Assembly (NCBI RefSeq): GCF_025369935.1
Contig: NZ_CP104467.1
Span: 3,851,001 to 3,915,000, forward strand
Origin: Paenibacillus andongensis
Lineage (GTDB): Bacteria > Bacillota > Bacilli > Paenibacillales > NBRC-103111
Direction of reading: 5' to 3'
DNA length: 64,000 bases
A program made the translations under genes and the position numbers. Positions 33,640 to 41,741 of the stretch are shown one piece after another. A model generated the notes under the pieces. The model made no database searches, was not told the DNA's origin, and saw only the letters and a list, made by a program, of their open reading frames with translations. How positions within the stretch are numbered: position 1 is the stretch's first letter; each line of letters opens with the position of its first letter.

Positions 33640-34143
33640 TTATAAAGATAGGACCACTACTAACAATGGAGTGGTGTATAGAACTACACTTTTATTTACT
33701 TTTACGAAACCAACGAAACATAAAAAAACCAAACCTAGAATAACAAAAAACGTAAGTAGAAATTTTAAATACCACATTGTTAAAGAAGTTTCATCACTTT
33801 TAAATTCCCCATGATTTAACGCTTTGTTATATTCTCCACCTCTTTGAACAGCAATCGCTTCTTTCGTACTAATCCCTTTTATCTCAAATAATTTTGTTCC
33901 AACAGGAATAGTATTAGAATCTCCGTTTTTTTTCGGCATTGGATTAACGTTGCGTTTTACTTCGCCGATTTGTTGCCCAATTCTATCCATGGGAATTATT
34001 TCTTTCAAAGTGTCATATATGTTGTCGTTCCACAACACTCTATCAGAAGGATAACTTGTTGCTTCAGTAGTCGTTGTAATTCCAAGCACACAGATAGTTA
34101 AAAAAATAAAATATACCCAAATTCGCAGATTAGCCACCACCAT
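33640..34143 (-). CDS. Membrane protein of unknown function
   Basis: A 167-residue protein. The N-terminal hydrophobic segment (about 8-28) is a signal peptide or anchor, an extracytoplasmic domain covers 30-118 (IGQQIGEVKRNV and IPVGTKLFEIKGISTKEAI), and one or two membrane helices follow at about 122-165. The GTKLFEIKG pattern occurs in small exported proteins of Bacillaceae, with no known role. Start uncertain among clustered ATG/GTG codons. It follows IS110 copy 2. Confidence 0.6.
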   Translation of the reverse strand: MVVANLRIWVYFIFLTICVLGITTTTEATSYPSDRVLWNDNIYDTLKEIIPMDRIGQQIGEVKRNVNPMPKKNGDSNTIPVGTKLFEIKGISTKEAIAVQRGGEYNKALNHGEFKSDETSLTMWYLKFLLTFFVILGLVFLCFVGFVKVNKSVVLYTTPLLVVVLSL

Positions 34144-34264
34144 ACATTAGATTATGAAATCGTTTTGCATCGTTGTTGTTTCCTAATAAACGCCTTCTTC
34201 AATATTGTGCTCTCGTTCTCTTGTTAGTGCAATAATGTATTTAATCATTAAACAGATGCTTCTG

Positions 34265-34489
34265 TTATTGCCTTCTTATTTTAAGAAGTGAAAAAATTGA
34301 TAAGGCAAGCCCAATAATCAAGAACCATATCCATCCCTCGTAAGAAATCATTAGAGCTAGTTCCCATGTGTTTGATGGTCCTGAATTGGGTCCATCGCTG
34401 TATGGATAAGCAAAGACAGATGGTAATGCTCCAATAAGAATCAGAGCCGTTCCGATTATAAAAAAGAAAAAGTATGAAACTCTTCTCAT
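34265..34489 (-). CDS. Small two-helix membrane protein
   Basis: About 74 residues with helices at 7-27 and 45-68 and a basic end. ATG at 34489 has AGGGGATGG upstream; an ATG at 34495 is the alternative. An ECF-type promoter lies about 40 bases before it. It is bounded on the upstream side by group II intron copy 1. No family recognised. Confidence 0.6.
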   Translation of the reverse strand: MRRVSYFFFFIIGTALILIGALPSVFAYPYSDGPNSGPSNTWELALMISYEGWIWFLIIGLALSIFSLLKIRRQ

Positions 34490-34529
34490 AGCCATCCCCT
34501 ATTACTCTCCCAACATTTAATCCTAGAAA

Positions 34530-34559
34530 TAAGACGAAGGGAACAAGTGAAAAGTTTCC
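34530..34559 (-). promoter_or_regulatory. ECF-sigma-type promoter of the small membrane-protein gene
   Basis: GGAAAC, 17 bases, CGTCTTA on the minus strand. Confidence 0.5.
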
Positions 34560-34596
34560 ATTTTATAACTTTCTTACACGCATGCTATGTCACTAA

Positions 34597-36549
34597 GTAG
34601 AGTAAAGGGCTGGAGATCCCAGCCCCTCCTCATCAAACCGTACATGCAGTTTTCCCGCATACGGCTTTCCGACGTTCTTCATCCAGGGCAGTACGGTTTT
34701 ACCCAAGTGCATAATGTTTTCAGTCCTGTACGTTGAAGCAGAATATGCATTTCTGACCAATTCCGCTTGCGCTTCCTATGTTTGTTATTCCAGAACAGTC
34801 TCAATCTCCTCAGGATGTACCAGTCCACTTTCGCAAGGAAACGGTTTGCCATACTTCGATCTACATCCAGATGAGCGTAGAAGTTACGCCACCCTTGGAT
34901 CATAGGATTCAGTAGCCCAACCATTTGCTTTAACGGCCAGTTTAACCGTCCTCGGGATGCCGTTTCTTCGTTCAAACGAGTACGCATCTTCTTCATCGCT
35001 TTCTTCGATGGAAAGCTTCGAAGTCTATACATAACCCCCTTTTTATGGAGATGCGGCATCTTCCTATGGTGAAAGCCAAGAAAGTCAAACCCATCCTGAT
35101 TCTTCCATAGACATACTAACTTTGATTTGGATGTGTTCATGGTCAACTCTAGTTTTCCGAAGATAGCCTTGAGTACATGAATAGCTTCGAGTGCCTGCGG
35201 TTTGTACCGGCATAGAATGACAAGATCGTCTGCATACCTTACTAGCTTGCCCAGATGAGAGAATTGTTTCTCCCATATCGTATCGAGGTAGTTGAGATAA
35301 ATGTTGGCGAGAAGAGGAGATATTACACCGCCTTGTGGGCTACCGATCTCCGTTTTGTGCCATACGCCATCCTTCATAACGCCTGCTTCAAGCCACTGTC
35401 TAATTAACTTTAGAATGCGCCTGTCGCAGATGCGTTCTTCGACCAGTTTCATCAGCTTGCTGTGGGAGATATTATCGAAGTAGCCTGTTATATCTACGTC
35501 GACCACCCAGTTGATGACGCCCCAATTGATGCTTTCCCGGATGCTCTTTATAGCGTGGTGAGCCGACCGTTTGGGGCGAAATCCGTAAGAGCAATCTTTA
35601 AAATCTGATTCGAATATACCTTCGATCACCAGTTTGGTTGCCATCTGAACAGTCCGGTCACGGACTGTTGGAATACCCAAGGGACGTGCCTTTCCGTCCG
35701 GCTTCGGAATCTCTTTCCGTTTGACCGGAGAAGGTCGGTATTCCCCATTCATTAGCTGTTGCCTGATCTCTTCGATGAAGGATTCTTCGCCAATCTCTCG
35801 GACGATGAATTCGATTGATTGTCCATCGATGCCGGCACTTCCACGATTGGTTTTCACTCTTCTCCATGCTTCTTGCAGGATATCTTTCCGGAATACTTTG
35901 TCGTACAGCGCATGAAACTTACGCTTTGGGTTCTCCTTAGCCGCAAGATAGAGGGTATTTTGGAGTTGTCGAGCGTTTTCATTGGTGGCGTTAGCCGTGT
36001 ATTCGGCATTCACTTGCTCTTACCTCCTTGATATCCCGTAAACGAAGTGGGGTATTGCCTTTCGGCGCCCTTCCCTCCCCGGGGTTATGTTGTCCGCCGG
36101 ATCATTGGTAGTATGGCCCCCTCCGACTCCCTTCCCGCAGCTCGCCATTTCACCTTTGGGGCTTATAGGTTTGCTTGTTACGAAAAAAAAAAAACTTCGT
36201 GCGGGGGAGGGTCTCCCTAGTTCCAAACACAACTGTCTCTGCATGCCGATCCCTTTACACCGGAGGGTTCTTTTGCGCTGCATTCCAAGATCTTTGCGCG
36301 TTCCATGGCCTTCGCCGGGGCAGTCGTGGCTCGGCTCCCTCTTATCCCTCCCGGGTTCAGTTTCACGATGCGGTAGGATTCATTTTCATTACGGCCTGCA
36401 GATTTGCTTCATCGCGCGAGGCGCGACTTTTCACAGGGCTTCAGCCGCCGGATTTCGCCGACGTCTGCCTGCTAGCTACGGGGCGGCTTGGACCTTACCC
36501 CGACTGAACTTGCATCAGTAAGTTGTGCCTAGCTTGGCTAGGCGCGCAC
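34597..36549 (-). mobile_element. Group II intron, copy 1
   Basis: About 1953 bases on the minus strand. The 5' end is GTGCGCGCC (36549 downward). Domain V is the 33-base stem at 34635-34667 with AGCCGTATGCGG and GTACGGTT, and domain VI follows with a bulged A before CTCTAC at the 3' end. The two copies and the uninterrupted repeat fix the junctions. Joining the flanks gives CACTAA|TGCCCGTTAC, an ordinary L box. It lies downstream of a terminator stem on its own strand, as group IIC introns do. Confidence 0.9.
34679..36013 (-). CDS. ltrA: Group II intron reverse transcriptase/maturase
   Basis: A 444-residue intron-encoded protein. The reverse transcriptase domain covers about 75-330, with GSPQGGVISPLLANI at 225-239 and the catalytic YADD at 260-263. 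The maturase (X) domain follows, with LKQMVGLLNPMIQGWRNFY near 385. No HNH endonuclease domain follows, in line with terminator-targeting bacterial class C introns. It splices the intron RNA and copies it into new sites. Identical in copy 2. Confidence 0.95.
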   Translation of the reverse strand: MNAEYTANATNENARQLQNTLYLAAKENPKRKFHALYDKVFRKDILQEAWRRVKTNRGSAGIDGQSIEFIVREIGEESFIEEIRQQLMNGEYRPSPVKRKEIPKPDGKARPLGIPTVRDRTVQMATKLVIEGIFESDFKDCSYGFRPKRSAHHAIKSIRESINWGVINWVVDVDITGYFDNISHSKLMKLVEERICDRRILKLIRQWLEAGVMKDGVWHKTEIGSPQGGVISPLLANIYLNYLDTIWEKQFSHLGKLVRYADDLVILCRYKPQALEAIHVLKAIFGKLELTMNTSKSKLVCLWKNQDGFDFLGFHHRKMPHLHKKGVMYRLRSFPSKKAMKKMRTRLNEETASRGRLNWPLKQMVGLLNPMIQGWRNFYAHLDVDRSMANRFLAKVDWYILRRLRLFWNNKHRKRKRNWSEMHILLQRTGLKTLCTWVKPYCPG

Positions 36550-36635
36550 TGCCCGTTACTTCAACGGACAACGGCAGCCGATCGTGTATCGGCTGCCGTC
36601 ATGTCGTGCTGAACTATAGTTCCCTGATGCTTAAC
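36550..36635. repeat. Intergenic element, L box interrupted by group II intron copy 1
   Basis: TGCCCGTTACTTCAAC begins directly at the intron junction. Stem ACGGCAGCCGAT/ATCGGCTGCCGT, R box GAACTATAGTTCCCTGATG (degenerate). Confidence 0.85.
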
Positions 36636-36646
36636 AGCAACCACGA

Positions 36647-37681
36647 TTAAATGCTGTTAGGAGTGCTCCCCACATCTTTCAACACTTTCTCAAGGATGAG
36701 TCTGGTATCATGCTTGAGATTGTCATTCAAATACTCTTGGATGTAAGGGACAACTGGAGATCCGAGCGTAACTAACTGCTCATATGCTTCATAGTCAGTT
36801 TTCCAAAAGCTGCGCATGCTGCCCTCACCGAATTCTCCCCGTTCGATCACTAATATCCAATGTTGGACTTGATCGTTGATAGGCCTCTGTTGTACCGCCG
36901 TTACAGCTGCATTAAATGCCAAATCCTTCTCCCTTAATTCGGGCCTAGCTTTATACAGCTGATCTTCACTCACACATCTCCGTATCAGCTGGCTGTCCGT
37001 CAAATAGTCACCGCCGACGCCATCAGCCGCAGATACGTATGCGATGAAGTCATCGGTCCGATTCAATCGATTGAGATCGTCCTGTAGGCGACGGATAACA
37101 TCGATTGCAATCAGGAAGAGCTGAGAGTCGACGATTTTCTTTTCAAAAATAATACATTGTTCAATTCGTAGTGATCTAGGCTCTTCTACACTGATGCTGT
37201 AGAAGATACTCAACCACTTCTGTAGACGTTGCGGCATTTCTTCGAACATAAAGGGGTAGTCGCCTTCGGCGTATTTGAATTCAGTGTAGAGCTGTTCACG
37301 GGTTCGGTTATAATGGTCATAGCCTTTCTCGAGATATCGTTTTTGGTAATCGATATAGGCTTCATCTACAGTTTGGTTTAGGGCTGCCAGATTATTGATG
37401 TAAATCACATAGCTACCGTGATAGGAATCTGTGAAAATTGAAAACGTGTAAACATCCTTGTTGTGACCTTCTGCGATGTAATCATCCAAAGCAGATTTGC
37501 AGAAATCATATAGCGCATCCTCCATGTCTTTGGAGCTGATAAAGATGCCGTCATGAGGTCCATAAGTACCGACCTCAAGTATTTCCTTATCAGGGGTGCA
37601 GAGAAGATAGATCCCGTCACCTTCTAAAGCCCGTCTCCCACTGATTAATTTGCCAATATGTACATCATACGAACTACTCAT
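36647..37681 (-). CDS. Hypothetical protein, possible DUF4303-like N-terminal half
   Basis: A 344-residue soluble protein. The first 150 residues (start MSSSYDVHIGK; KSALDDYIAEGHNKDVYTFS; FKYAEGDYPFMFEEMP) have the helix-strand pattern of DUF4303-type proteins. The second half is helical and unassigned. Such proteins often sit with toxin/immunity genes, but none is adjacent. The start is uncertain: ATG at 37681 has AGAGGG 12 bases upstream, and codons at 37693 and 37726 are in frame. Single-gene unit. Confidence 0.6.
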   Translation of the reverse strand: MSSSYDVHIGKLISGRRALEGDGIYLLCTPDKEILEVGTYGPHDGIFISSKDMEDALYDFCKSALDDYIAEGHNKDVYTFSIFTDSYHGSYVIYINNLAALNQTVDEAYIDYQKRYLEKGYDHYNRTREQLYTEFKYAEGDYPFMFEEMPQRLQKWLSIFYSISVEEPRSLRIEQCIIFEKKIVDSQLFLIAIDVIRRLQDDLNRLNRTDDFIAYVSAADGVGGDYLTDSQLIRRCVSEDQLYKARPELREKDLAFNAAVTAVQQRPINDQVQHWILVIERGEFGEGSMRSFWKTDYEAYEQLVTLGSPVVPYIQEYLNDNLKHDTRLILEKVLKDVGSTPNSI

Positions 37682-37847
37682 CTCAGAACACATCCCTCTT
37701 GGTTGATCGTCCTCTAATAAATACAACTTGATTTACTAATCTCCTACTGGAAATAAGGAAATCGACAACATCAAGACCACATTTGGGGACGCAAACCGAC
37801 AGCTTCTAGTGTCTGTGCGACTGTTCCATTGCGGGCTGCAAGATCGC

Positions 37848-37938
37848 AGTATACTGTCCTTTACTTCAATAAAACAGGAAGTAGCTGCCGCTTGCGGCAA
37901 TCTACTCCCTGTTGTTATCGTGTCCCGTTAGAGCTCAA
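37848..37938. repeat. Intergenic element, full copy
   Basis: L box AGTATACTGTCCTTTACTTC, stem AGTAGCTGCCG/CGGCAATCTACT, R box CTGTTGTTATCGTGTCCCG then TTAG. Confidence 0.78.
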
Positions 37939-37984
37939 CGGTGCATAGTAATGAAAACCAATTTAATGCTTACATGTTCTCTAC

Positions 37985-38509
37985 TTACTTAAAGTATTGG
38001 TCAATCATTCTGTTGTCCTTTAAAATCAATGACTTAATGTTTTCCTGAGTGAGCATATTCAAGATCATCGGTTTACTTTGTTTTTCGAATCCAGCATTCC
38101 ATTTGAACATCTTCATGAAAATATTAAATGTTGGATTGTAGTTCGCTTTTTCAATCCCTAGTTTTTGCAAGATAAATCTACTTGTAATCCTAATTATTCT
38201 TAGCGCATACGGGGTGTCCAAGAAAATAATTAAGTCAGCATTCTGAAAGCTTTTGAAAACCCAATCATGGCTATGAGCACCTTCTACAATCCATCGGTCC
38301 GAACGAATTATATTTTCTAAGTACTGATCTCTTTCTACGTCAGATCTTCTAATATCTTCGGATCCATGCCTTATCCAAACCACGTTATCTAATTCATAGT
38401 AAGGAACACTGTACTTACGGGATAAATTTCTTGCAAGTGTGGTTTTACCGCTACCCACTGAGCCAATAATATGTATTTTATTCGGAATGTTTTTGTTCAG
38501 ACGGATCAC
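37985..38509 (-). CDS. P-loop kinase-like protein, paralogue of 16068-16550
   Basis: A 174-residue P-loop NTPase. Walker A is GSVGSGKTT near 16-24, IIFLDTP lies near 98-104, and FILQKLGIEKANYNPTF corresponds to the same segment in the paralogue. Identity is moderate, so the two are distinct homologues and not a recent copy. GTG start. The substrate is unknown. It forms a single-gene unit between full repeats, as its paralogue does. Confidence 0.8.
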   Translation of the reverse strand: MIRLNKNIPNKIHIIGSVGSGKTTLARNLSRKYSVPYYELDNVVWIRHGSEDIRRSDVERDQYLENIIRSDRWIVEGAHSHDWVFKSFQNADLIIFLDTPYALRIIRITSRFILQKLGIEKANYNPTFNIFMKMFKWNAGFEKQSKPMILNMLTQENIKSLILKDNRMIDQYFK

Positions 38510-38570
38510 CGCTTTTTGTAAAAGTTGTTAATCCTTATTTCCTTAAACTGCTTAAATATCCTTCCAGTAT

Positions 38571-38646
38571 TGACTAACCTGTCTGTTAGATTAGAAAGGC
38601 GGCCGATCTGTCTTTATTGATTGAACTATCGTACCCGTTAGCTCAA
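38571..38646. repeat. Intergenic element, full copy with eroded stem
   Basis: L box GACTAACCTGTCTGTTAG, one stem arm GGCGGCCGAT without a clear partner, R box GAACTATCGTACCCGTTAG. Confidence 0.75.
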
Positions 38647-38687
38647 TGAGATGCTGCCGTACAACAGCATTTTTTATTATTAAACCG

Positions 38688-38948
38688 CTAGCGATTTATA
38701 GCCTTCTCCGCGAGATATACCTCATTCTTTTTGACGTAGATGTCGTATTGGCTGTTTTCATTTCTGCCTGAACCCACTGTACCCGTGTCATGACTTGTTA
38801 TTCGGCTGCGATAGGAAATGCCATGACTTTTTAATTTATTTACAGCATCATAATATTTCGATTGATTGAATGCAGTAAACACTAAACGCCTATGCTTGGA
38901 AAAAAGAAACATGATGATATTCATAATGAGTTGCTCGATATTCCCCAT
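38688..38948 (-). CDS. Small hypothetical protein, 86 aa
   Basis: An 86-residue protein: a helical N-terminus, then a ferredoxin-like pattern (AVNKLKSHGISYRSRITS, YDIYVKKNEVYLAEKAI) of a type common in Bacillaceae as small uncharacterised proteins. ATG at 38948 is chosen because AGGGGGGTGA lies about 9 bases upstream. That site overlaps the stop of a 33-residue reading frame (38965-39066), which suggests a two-gene operon under the ECF-type promoter. Confidence 0.65.
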   Translation of the reverse strand: MGNIEQLIMNIIMFLFSKHRRLVFTAFNQSKYYDAVNKLKSHGISYRSRITSHDTGTVGSGRNENSQYDIYVKKNEVYLAEKAINR

Positions 38949-38964
38949 TTTAATCATCACCCCC

Positions 38965-39066
38965 CTAACATTTTTCAGATACTTGCGGAACCGTTTGCCA
39001 ATATCGTTGGATGCCGTTTTGTTTACTTACTTTCAGGCTAGGTTTCGTTTCGTGATTATTTTGCAT
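38965..39066 (-). CDS. Candidate 33-residue peptide gene
   Basis: The ATG lies 4-5 bases after AGGAGGGTGG, one of the best ribosome binding sites in the window, and directly downstream of an ECF-type promoter. The peptide is polar and basic (starts MQNNHETKPSLKVSK, ends with a single cysteine). Its stop overlaps the ribosome binding site of the next gene. It may be a leader, a small protein or the start of a gene later shifted out of frame. Confidence 0.45.
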   Translation of the reverse strand: MQNNHETKPSLKVSKQNGIQRYWQTVPQVSEKC

Positions 39067-39098
39067 TGAACCACCCTCCTGTAAGTTACTAATATCAT

Positions 39099-39126
39099 TT
39101 AGACGTTCAACACTCATTAAAGTTCC
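39099..39126 (-). promoter_or_regulatory. ECF-sigma-type promoter
   Basis: GGAAC, 16 bases, CGTCTAA on the minus strand, about 35 bases before the 33-residue ORF. Confidence 0.68.
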
Positions 39127-39158
39127 ATCATTTTACAGAATTTCAGTCTTTTTCATTT

Positions 39159-39181
39159 CACTCTACTGCCCGTTAATCAAT
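39159..39181. repeat. Intergenic element, L half only
   Basis: CACTCTACTGCCCGTTAATC, running into the stop codon of the gene ending at 39173. Confidence 0.6.
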
Positions 39182-39791
39182 TGTCAACCAAGGTGCACTC
39201 CTCCAGATAGCTTTCCTGGCAACAAAAGTTGTTTTTTCATTAATATTAATGAACATTTCAGTAGGATAATCCTTATATATTTGAGACAAATTTTCAGGCA
39301 GAATCGTTGCATCAAATTCCCATTTGTCTTCATTTTCCCCACATATTAAAGCTTCCCAAGGTCTTCCGTCCGTAGCTTCGTTTGTGAAATATACTCCACT
39401 TTCTGTAAATTCCTTTGAGAACTTTTCCATCATTGCCCATATGAGCGATTTGTGTTCATCTTTTAGCTGTCCAATTCGATTTTCAATTTCTACTGTCAAG
39501 AATAGTAAACTAACTTCTAACCAAGTATCTTGGAGTTCTTTCCTTACCTCTGGGGTCCACCCCGTCACATATGGTCGAATACGAAGTTGGTCCCCATCAT
39601 TATGGAATAACTGTTCTTCTGCGTCACCACCAAGCCACGTAGTGTGTAATAGTTCCCATTCCTGCTCAGTTGTGAAGTATTTAGAGTCCAGTCCCAGAGA
39701 TTCTAACACTTCTGCAAATCGCTTTATAACGCACTTGAAATTTTTCCGGGTTACTCTTGATATAAGTTTGTATTTGAGAATATTCGGACAT
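39173..39791 (-). pseudogene. Hypothetical gene with a single frameshift in an A-tract
   Basis: The long frame (39173-39709) begins without a ribosome binding site. A strong AGAGGTG precedes an ATG at 39791 in another frame (MSEYSQIQTYIKSNPE). Removing one A from the AAAAA run near 39752 joins them as NPENFKCVIKRFAEVLESLG and gives a clean 205-residue protein. Gene, assembly error or decay cannot be separated here. The product is soluble, with a WLGGDAEEQLFHN motif. No family recognised. Confidence 0.7.
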
Positions 39792-39848
39792 TAAAACACC
39801 TCTTGTCTGGTTTCTAATACCCATAATTATAATGCTATTTCGTCATTA

Positions 39849-39930
39849 AGCTATCCTGCCCGTTACTTCAACAGGCTGCCGAGTAAGCCGGCAGCCTGTT
39901 GTTATTGTGCTATCGTTTGCGTTAGCGGAA
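39849..39930. repeat. Intergenic element, full copy
   Basis: L box GCTATCCTGCCCGTTACTTC, perfect 13-base stem CAACAGGCTGCCG/CGGCAGCCTGTTG, R box GTGCTATCGTTTGCGTTAG. Confidence 0.9.
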
Positions 39931-40009
39931 TGAACGACTGCCGCCCCTCTGACCTCTTCGGTGTTTAAGATTCATGTTAAATCATATCAACTTCATTAAT
40001 TTCATATCG

Positions 40010-40372
40010 TCAGCCATACCATAATTTTGACCCGAATTTTCGTAATAGTATGTATAGTAGCAGTACCATTCCGAAAACAATTACCGTGGAGAAGATAAAA
40101 TTCATCATTGAAAAATCCATGGTTATATCATTATCAAGAAAGTCTGTTTGCATTTCGAAACGATCTGGAAATCCACCCTCATATCCTGTAATTCCTGATT
40201 TTATAAGATCCTGCTTTATAAATGAGATAGGAAATCCAAATTGAGCATTTTTCATATCTTCGTAACTTTGTACTTTTGTTGGCACACCAAAAGCAGACAA
40301 TAAAACTATCCCGATACTCAATAGAATCAATACACAGGATACGAACAAGGAGATAAACAGTTTTTTAGTCAT
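40010..40372 (-). CDS. Two-helix membrane protein of unknown function
   Basis: A 120-residue protein with helices at about 4-27 and 92-112 and an extracytoplasmic loop between them. ATG at 40372 is chosen because GGTGG lies 5 bases upstream. The longer frame to 40450 reads through the R half of the intergenic element. No family recognised. Confidence 0.68.
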   Translation of the reverse strand: MTKKLFISLFVSCVLILLSIGIVLLSAFGVPTKVQSYEDMKNAQFGFPISFIKQDLIKSGITGYEGGFPDRFEMQTDFLDNDITMDFSMMNFIFSTVIVFGMVLLLYILLRKFGSKLWYG

Positions 40373-40444
40373 ACATTCCACCTTCGCATTTACTACATGC
40401 AACTTATGAGAAGCCCACTGGCAACTCCTGGTAGTAGTTCGACA

Positions 40445-40473
40445 TTGCACTAACGTTCGCCGTTAGTTTAATC
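40445..40473. repeat. Intergenic element, R half only
   Basis: GCACTAACGTTCGCCGTTAG, about 65 bases from the stop of the germination operon. Confidence 0.65.
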
Positions 40474-40537
40474 ATTTTTTTGATTTAACATATAGCGGTA
40501 CATGATAATTCCACTCGACTTCAGTGAGAACTCGGTT

Positions 40538-41728
40538 TTACTTAATCTCATCCGTATAGCTTTTCATCTTTAGTCCGGTTCTTCTTATATAGATGGAGAT
40601 GTCGGCCTTAAGCACTGCGCGCTTGAACTCTTCGTTCCAGTTTTGACGTACTTTTTTGAAAGCGGCCGTATCTTGTCTGTACATATCTTCACCGAATCCA
40701 AAAATATCAGATCCGTATTCGACCTGCACCTTCTTCATGGTACTCTCTATGGATGCTTTTAATTTAAGTTCAGCCAATTGTTCCAGTTTTTTGAATGTTT
40801 GAGGCTTGGATAAATCGGCTTTGCATGAAATCCCCTCAACGATGCCGTTGATGAATACTTTAACGGTTACGATAGGGGTGCCGGCACTGTAAAACGCCTT
40901 TATTTTTGTTCCTGAATCATAAACACTGACATCAAAATGCCCTTTGTCTTTACAAGGTACCGTCACTACAGTGTTTTTAATCATGTTCTGTGTCCATAAG
41001 TAGTTGCGCGTATCATCTAAATTGAGGAGTCCGACAAGTTTCTGTTTGTTAAACACGCCTAGTCCCGACAAGATCACATTATTACGAATGATAACGGATT
41101 TTAAATTCTCATCTTTCGAGCCTGTTTTCACATTCCCTTGGACGGTAACCGTTTCGATGACAGGGTCCCTTCCTTCAGATGTGAACGCTTCGATCATGTC
41201 TTTCATCTTGACTTGCGGAGCTCCTCCCCAATCATTATTAAAATTATCGCTTTGCCGAAACAATTTGGTCGAGGGTGAAATACCTCCCGGTATAAGAGTA
41301 GAGATGACTTCCAAAGCGGTGCCGCGAGTAACTAAGACCATGTTGAAATCGTCCCGCAGTTCCCAATCTCTTTCCAGAAAATCCAAAAAATCCAGATTGC
41401 CCTCGCGGGCCACTTCCTCGTTCAGTGCAAATACTCGAACATGCGAATAAATCAATTTTCGAGGAAGCCCTGCATTCATTTTGCGGCGTATTTCCTCTAC
41501 CGAATTCCCTTCCTGACTATAAACGATAGCTGGAATAGAACCTCCCCCTGATTTTTTGCCCATTTCCGTCGGATTAATAATTTGTACGGAAAGCTTCCAT
41601 TTCATGTTCTCGCCTTTATCCAATGCCATCCCAAATACTACAAATAAATTGTTCAATTCAACTGTGGCACATCCTGACAATAGGATTAGCAGTGCTATTC
41701 CCGATAATAGAGAACGTTTCGTATTCAT
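40538..41728 (-). CDS. Ger(x)C-family spore germination lipoprotein
   Basis: A 396-residue lipoprotein of the spore inner membrane. The lipobox LLSGC sets the acylated cysteine at residue 20. The mature protein has the GerAC/GerBC layout, including NLFVVFGMALDKG, RKLIYSHVRVFALNEEVA and a C-terminal domain ending LKADISIYIRRTG. It forms the receptor with the A and B subunits. Third gene of the operon, 13 bases downstream of the gerA-type gene. GAGGGG precedes the ATG. Confidence 0.92.
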   Translation of the reverse strand: MNTKRSLLSGIALLILLSGCATVELNNLFVVFGMALDKGENMKWKLSVQIINPTEMGKKSGGGSIPAIVYSQEGNSVEEIRRKMNAGLPRKLIYSHVRVFALNEEVAREGNLDFLDFLERDWELRDDFNMVLVTRGTALEVISTLIPGGISPSTKLFRQSDNFNNDWGGAPQVKMKDMIEAFTSEGRDPVIETVTVQGNVKTGSKDENLKSVIIRNNVILSGLGVFNKQKLVGLLNLDDTRNYLWTQNMIKNTVVTVPCKDKGHFDVSVYDSGTKIKAFYSAGTPIVTVKVFINGIVEGISCKADLSKPQTFKKLEQLAELKLKASIESTMKKVQVEYGSDIFGFGEDMYRQDTAAFKKVRQNWNEEFKRAVLKADISIYIRRTGLKMKSYTDEIK

Positions 41729-41741
41729 TGCTGGAGGCCCC

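Noticed and set aside
36087-36521. Plus-strand frames of 110-144 codons in the 5' part of each group II intron
   Set aside because: They cross the folded ribozyme domains on the opposite strand and have no independent start signals.
40373-40450. N-terminal extension of the 40010 gene
   Set aside because: It reads through an R half of the repeat, while a good ribosome binding site precedes ATG 40372.
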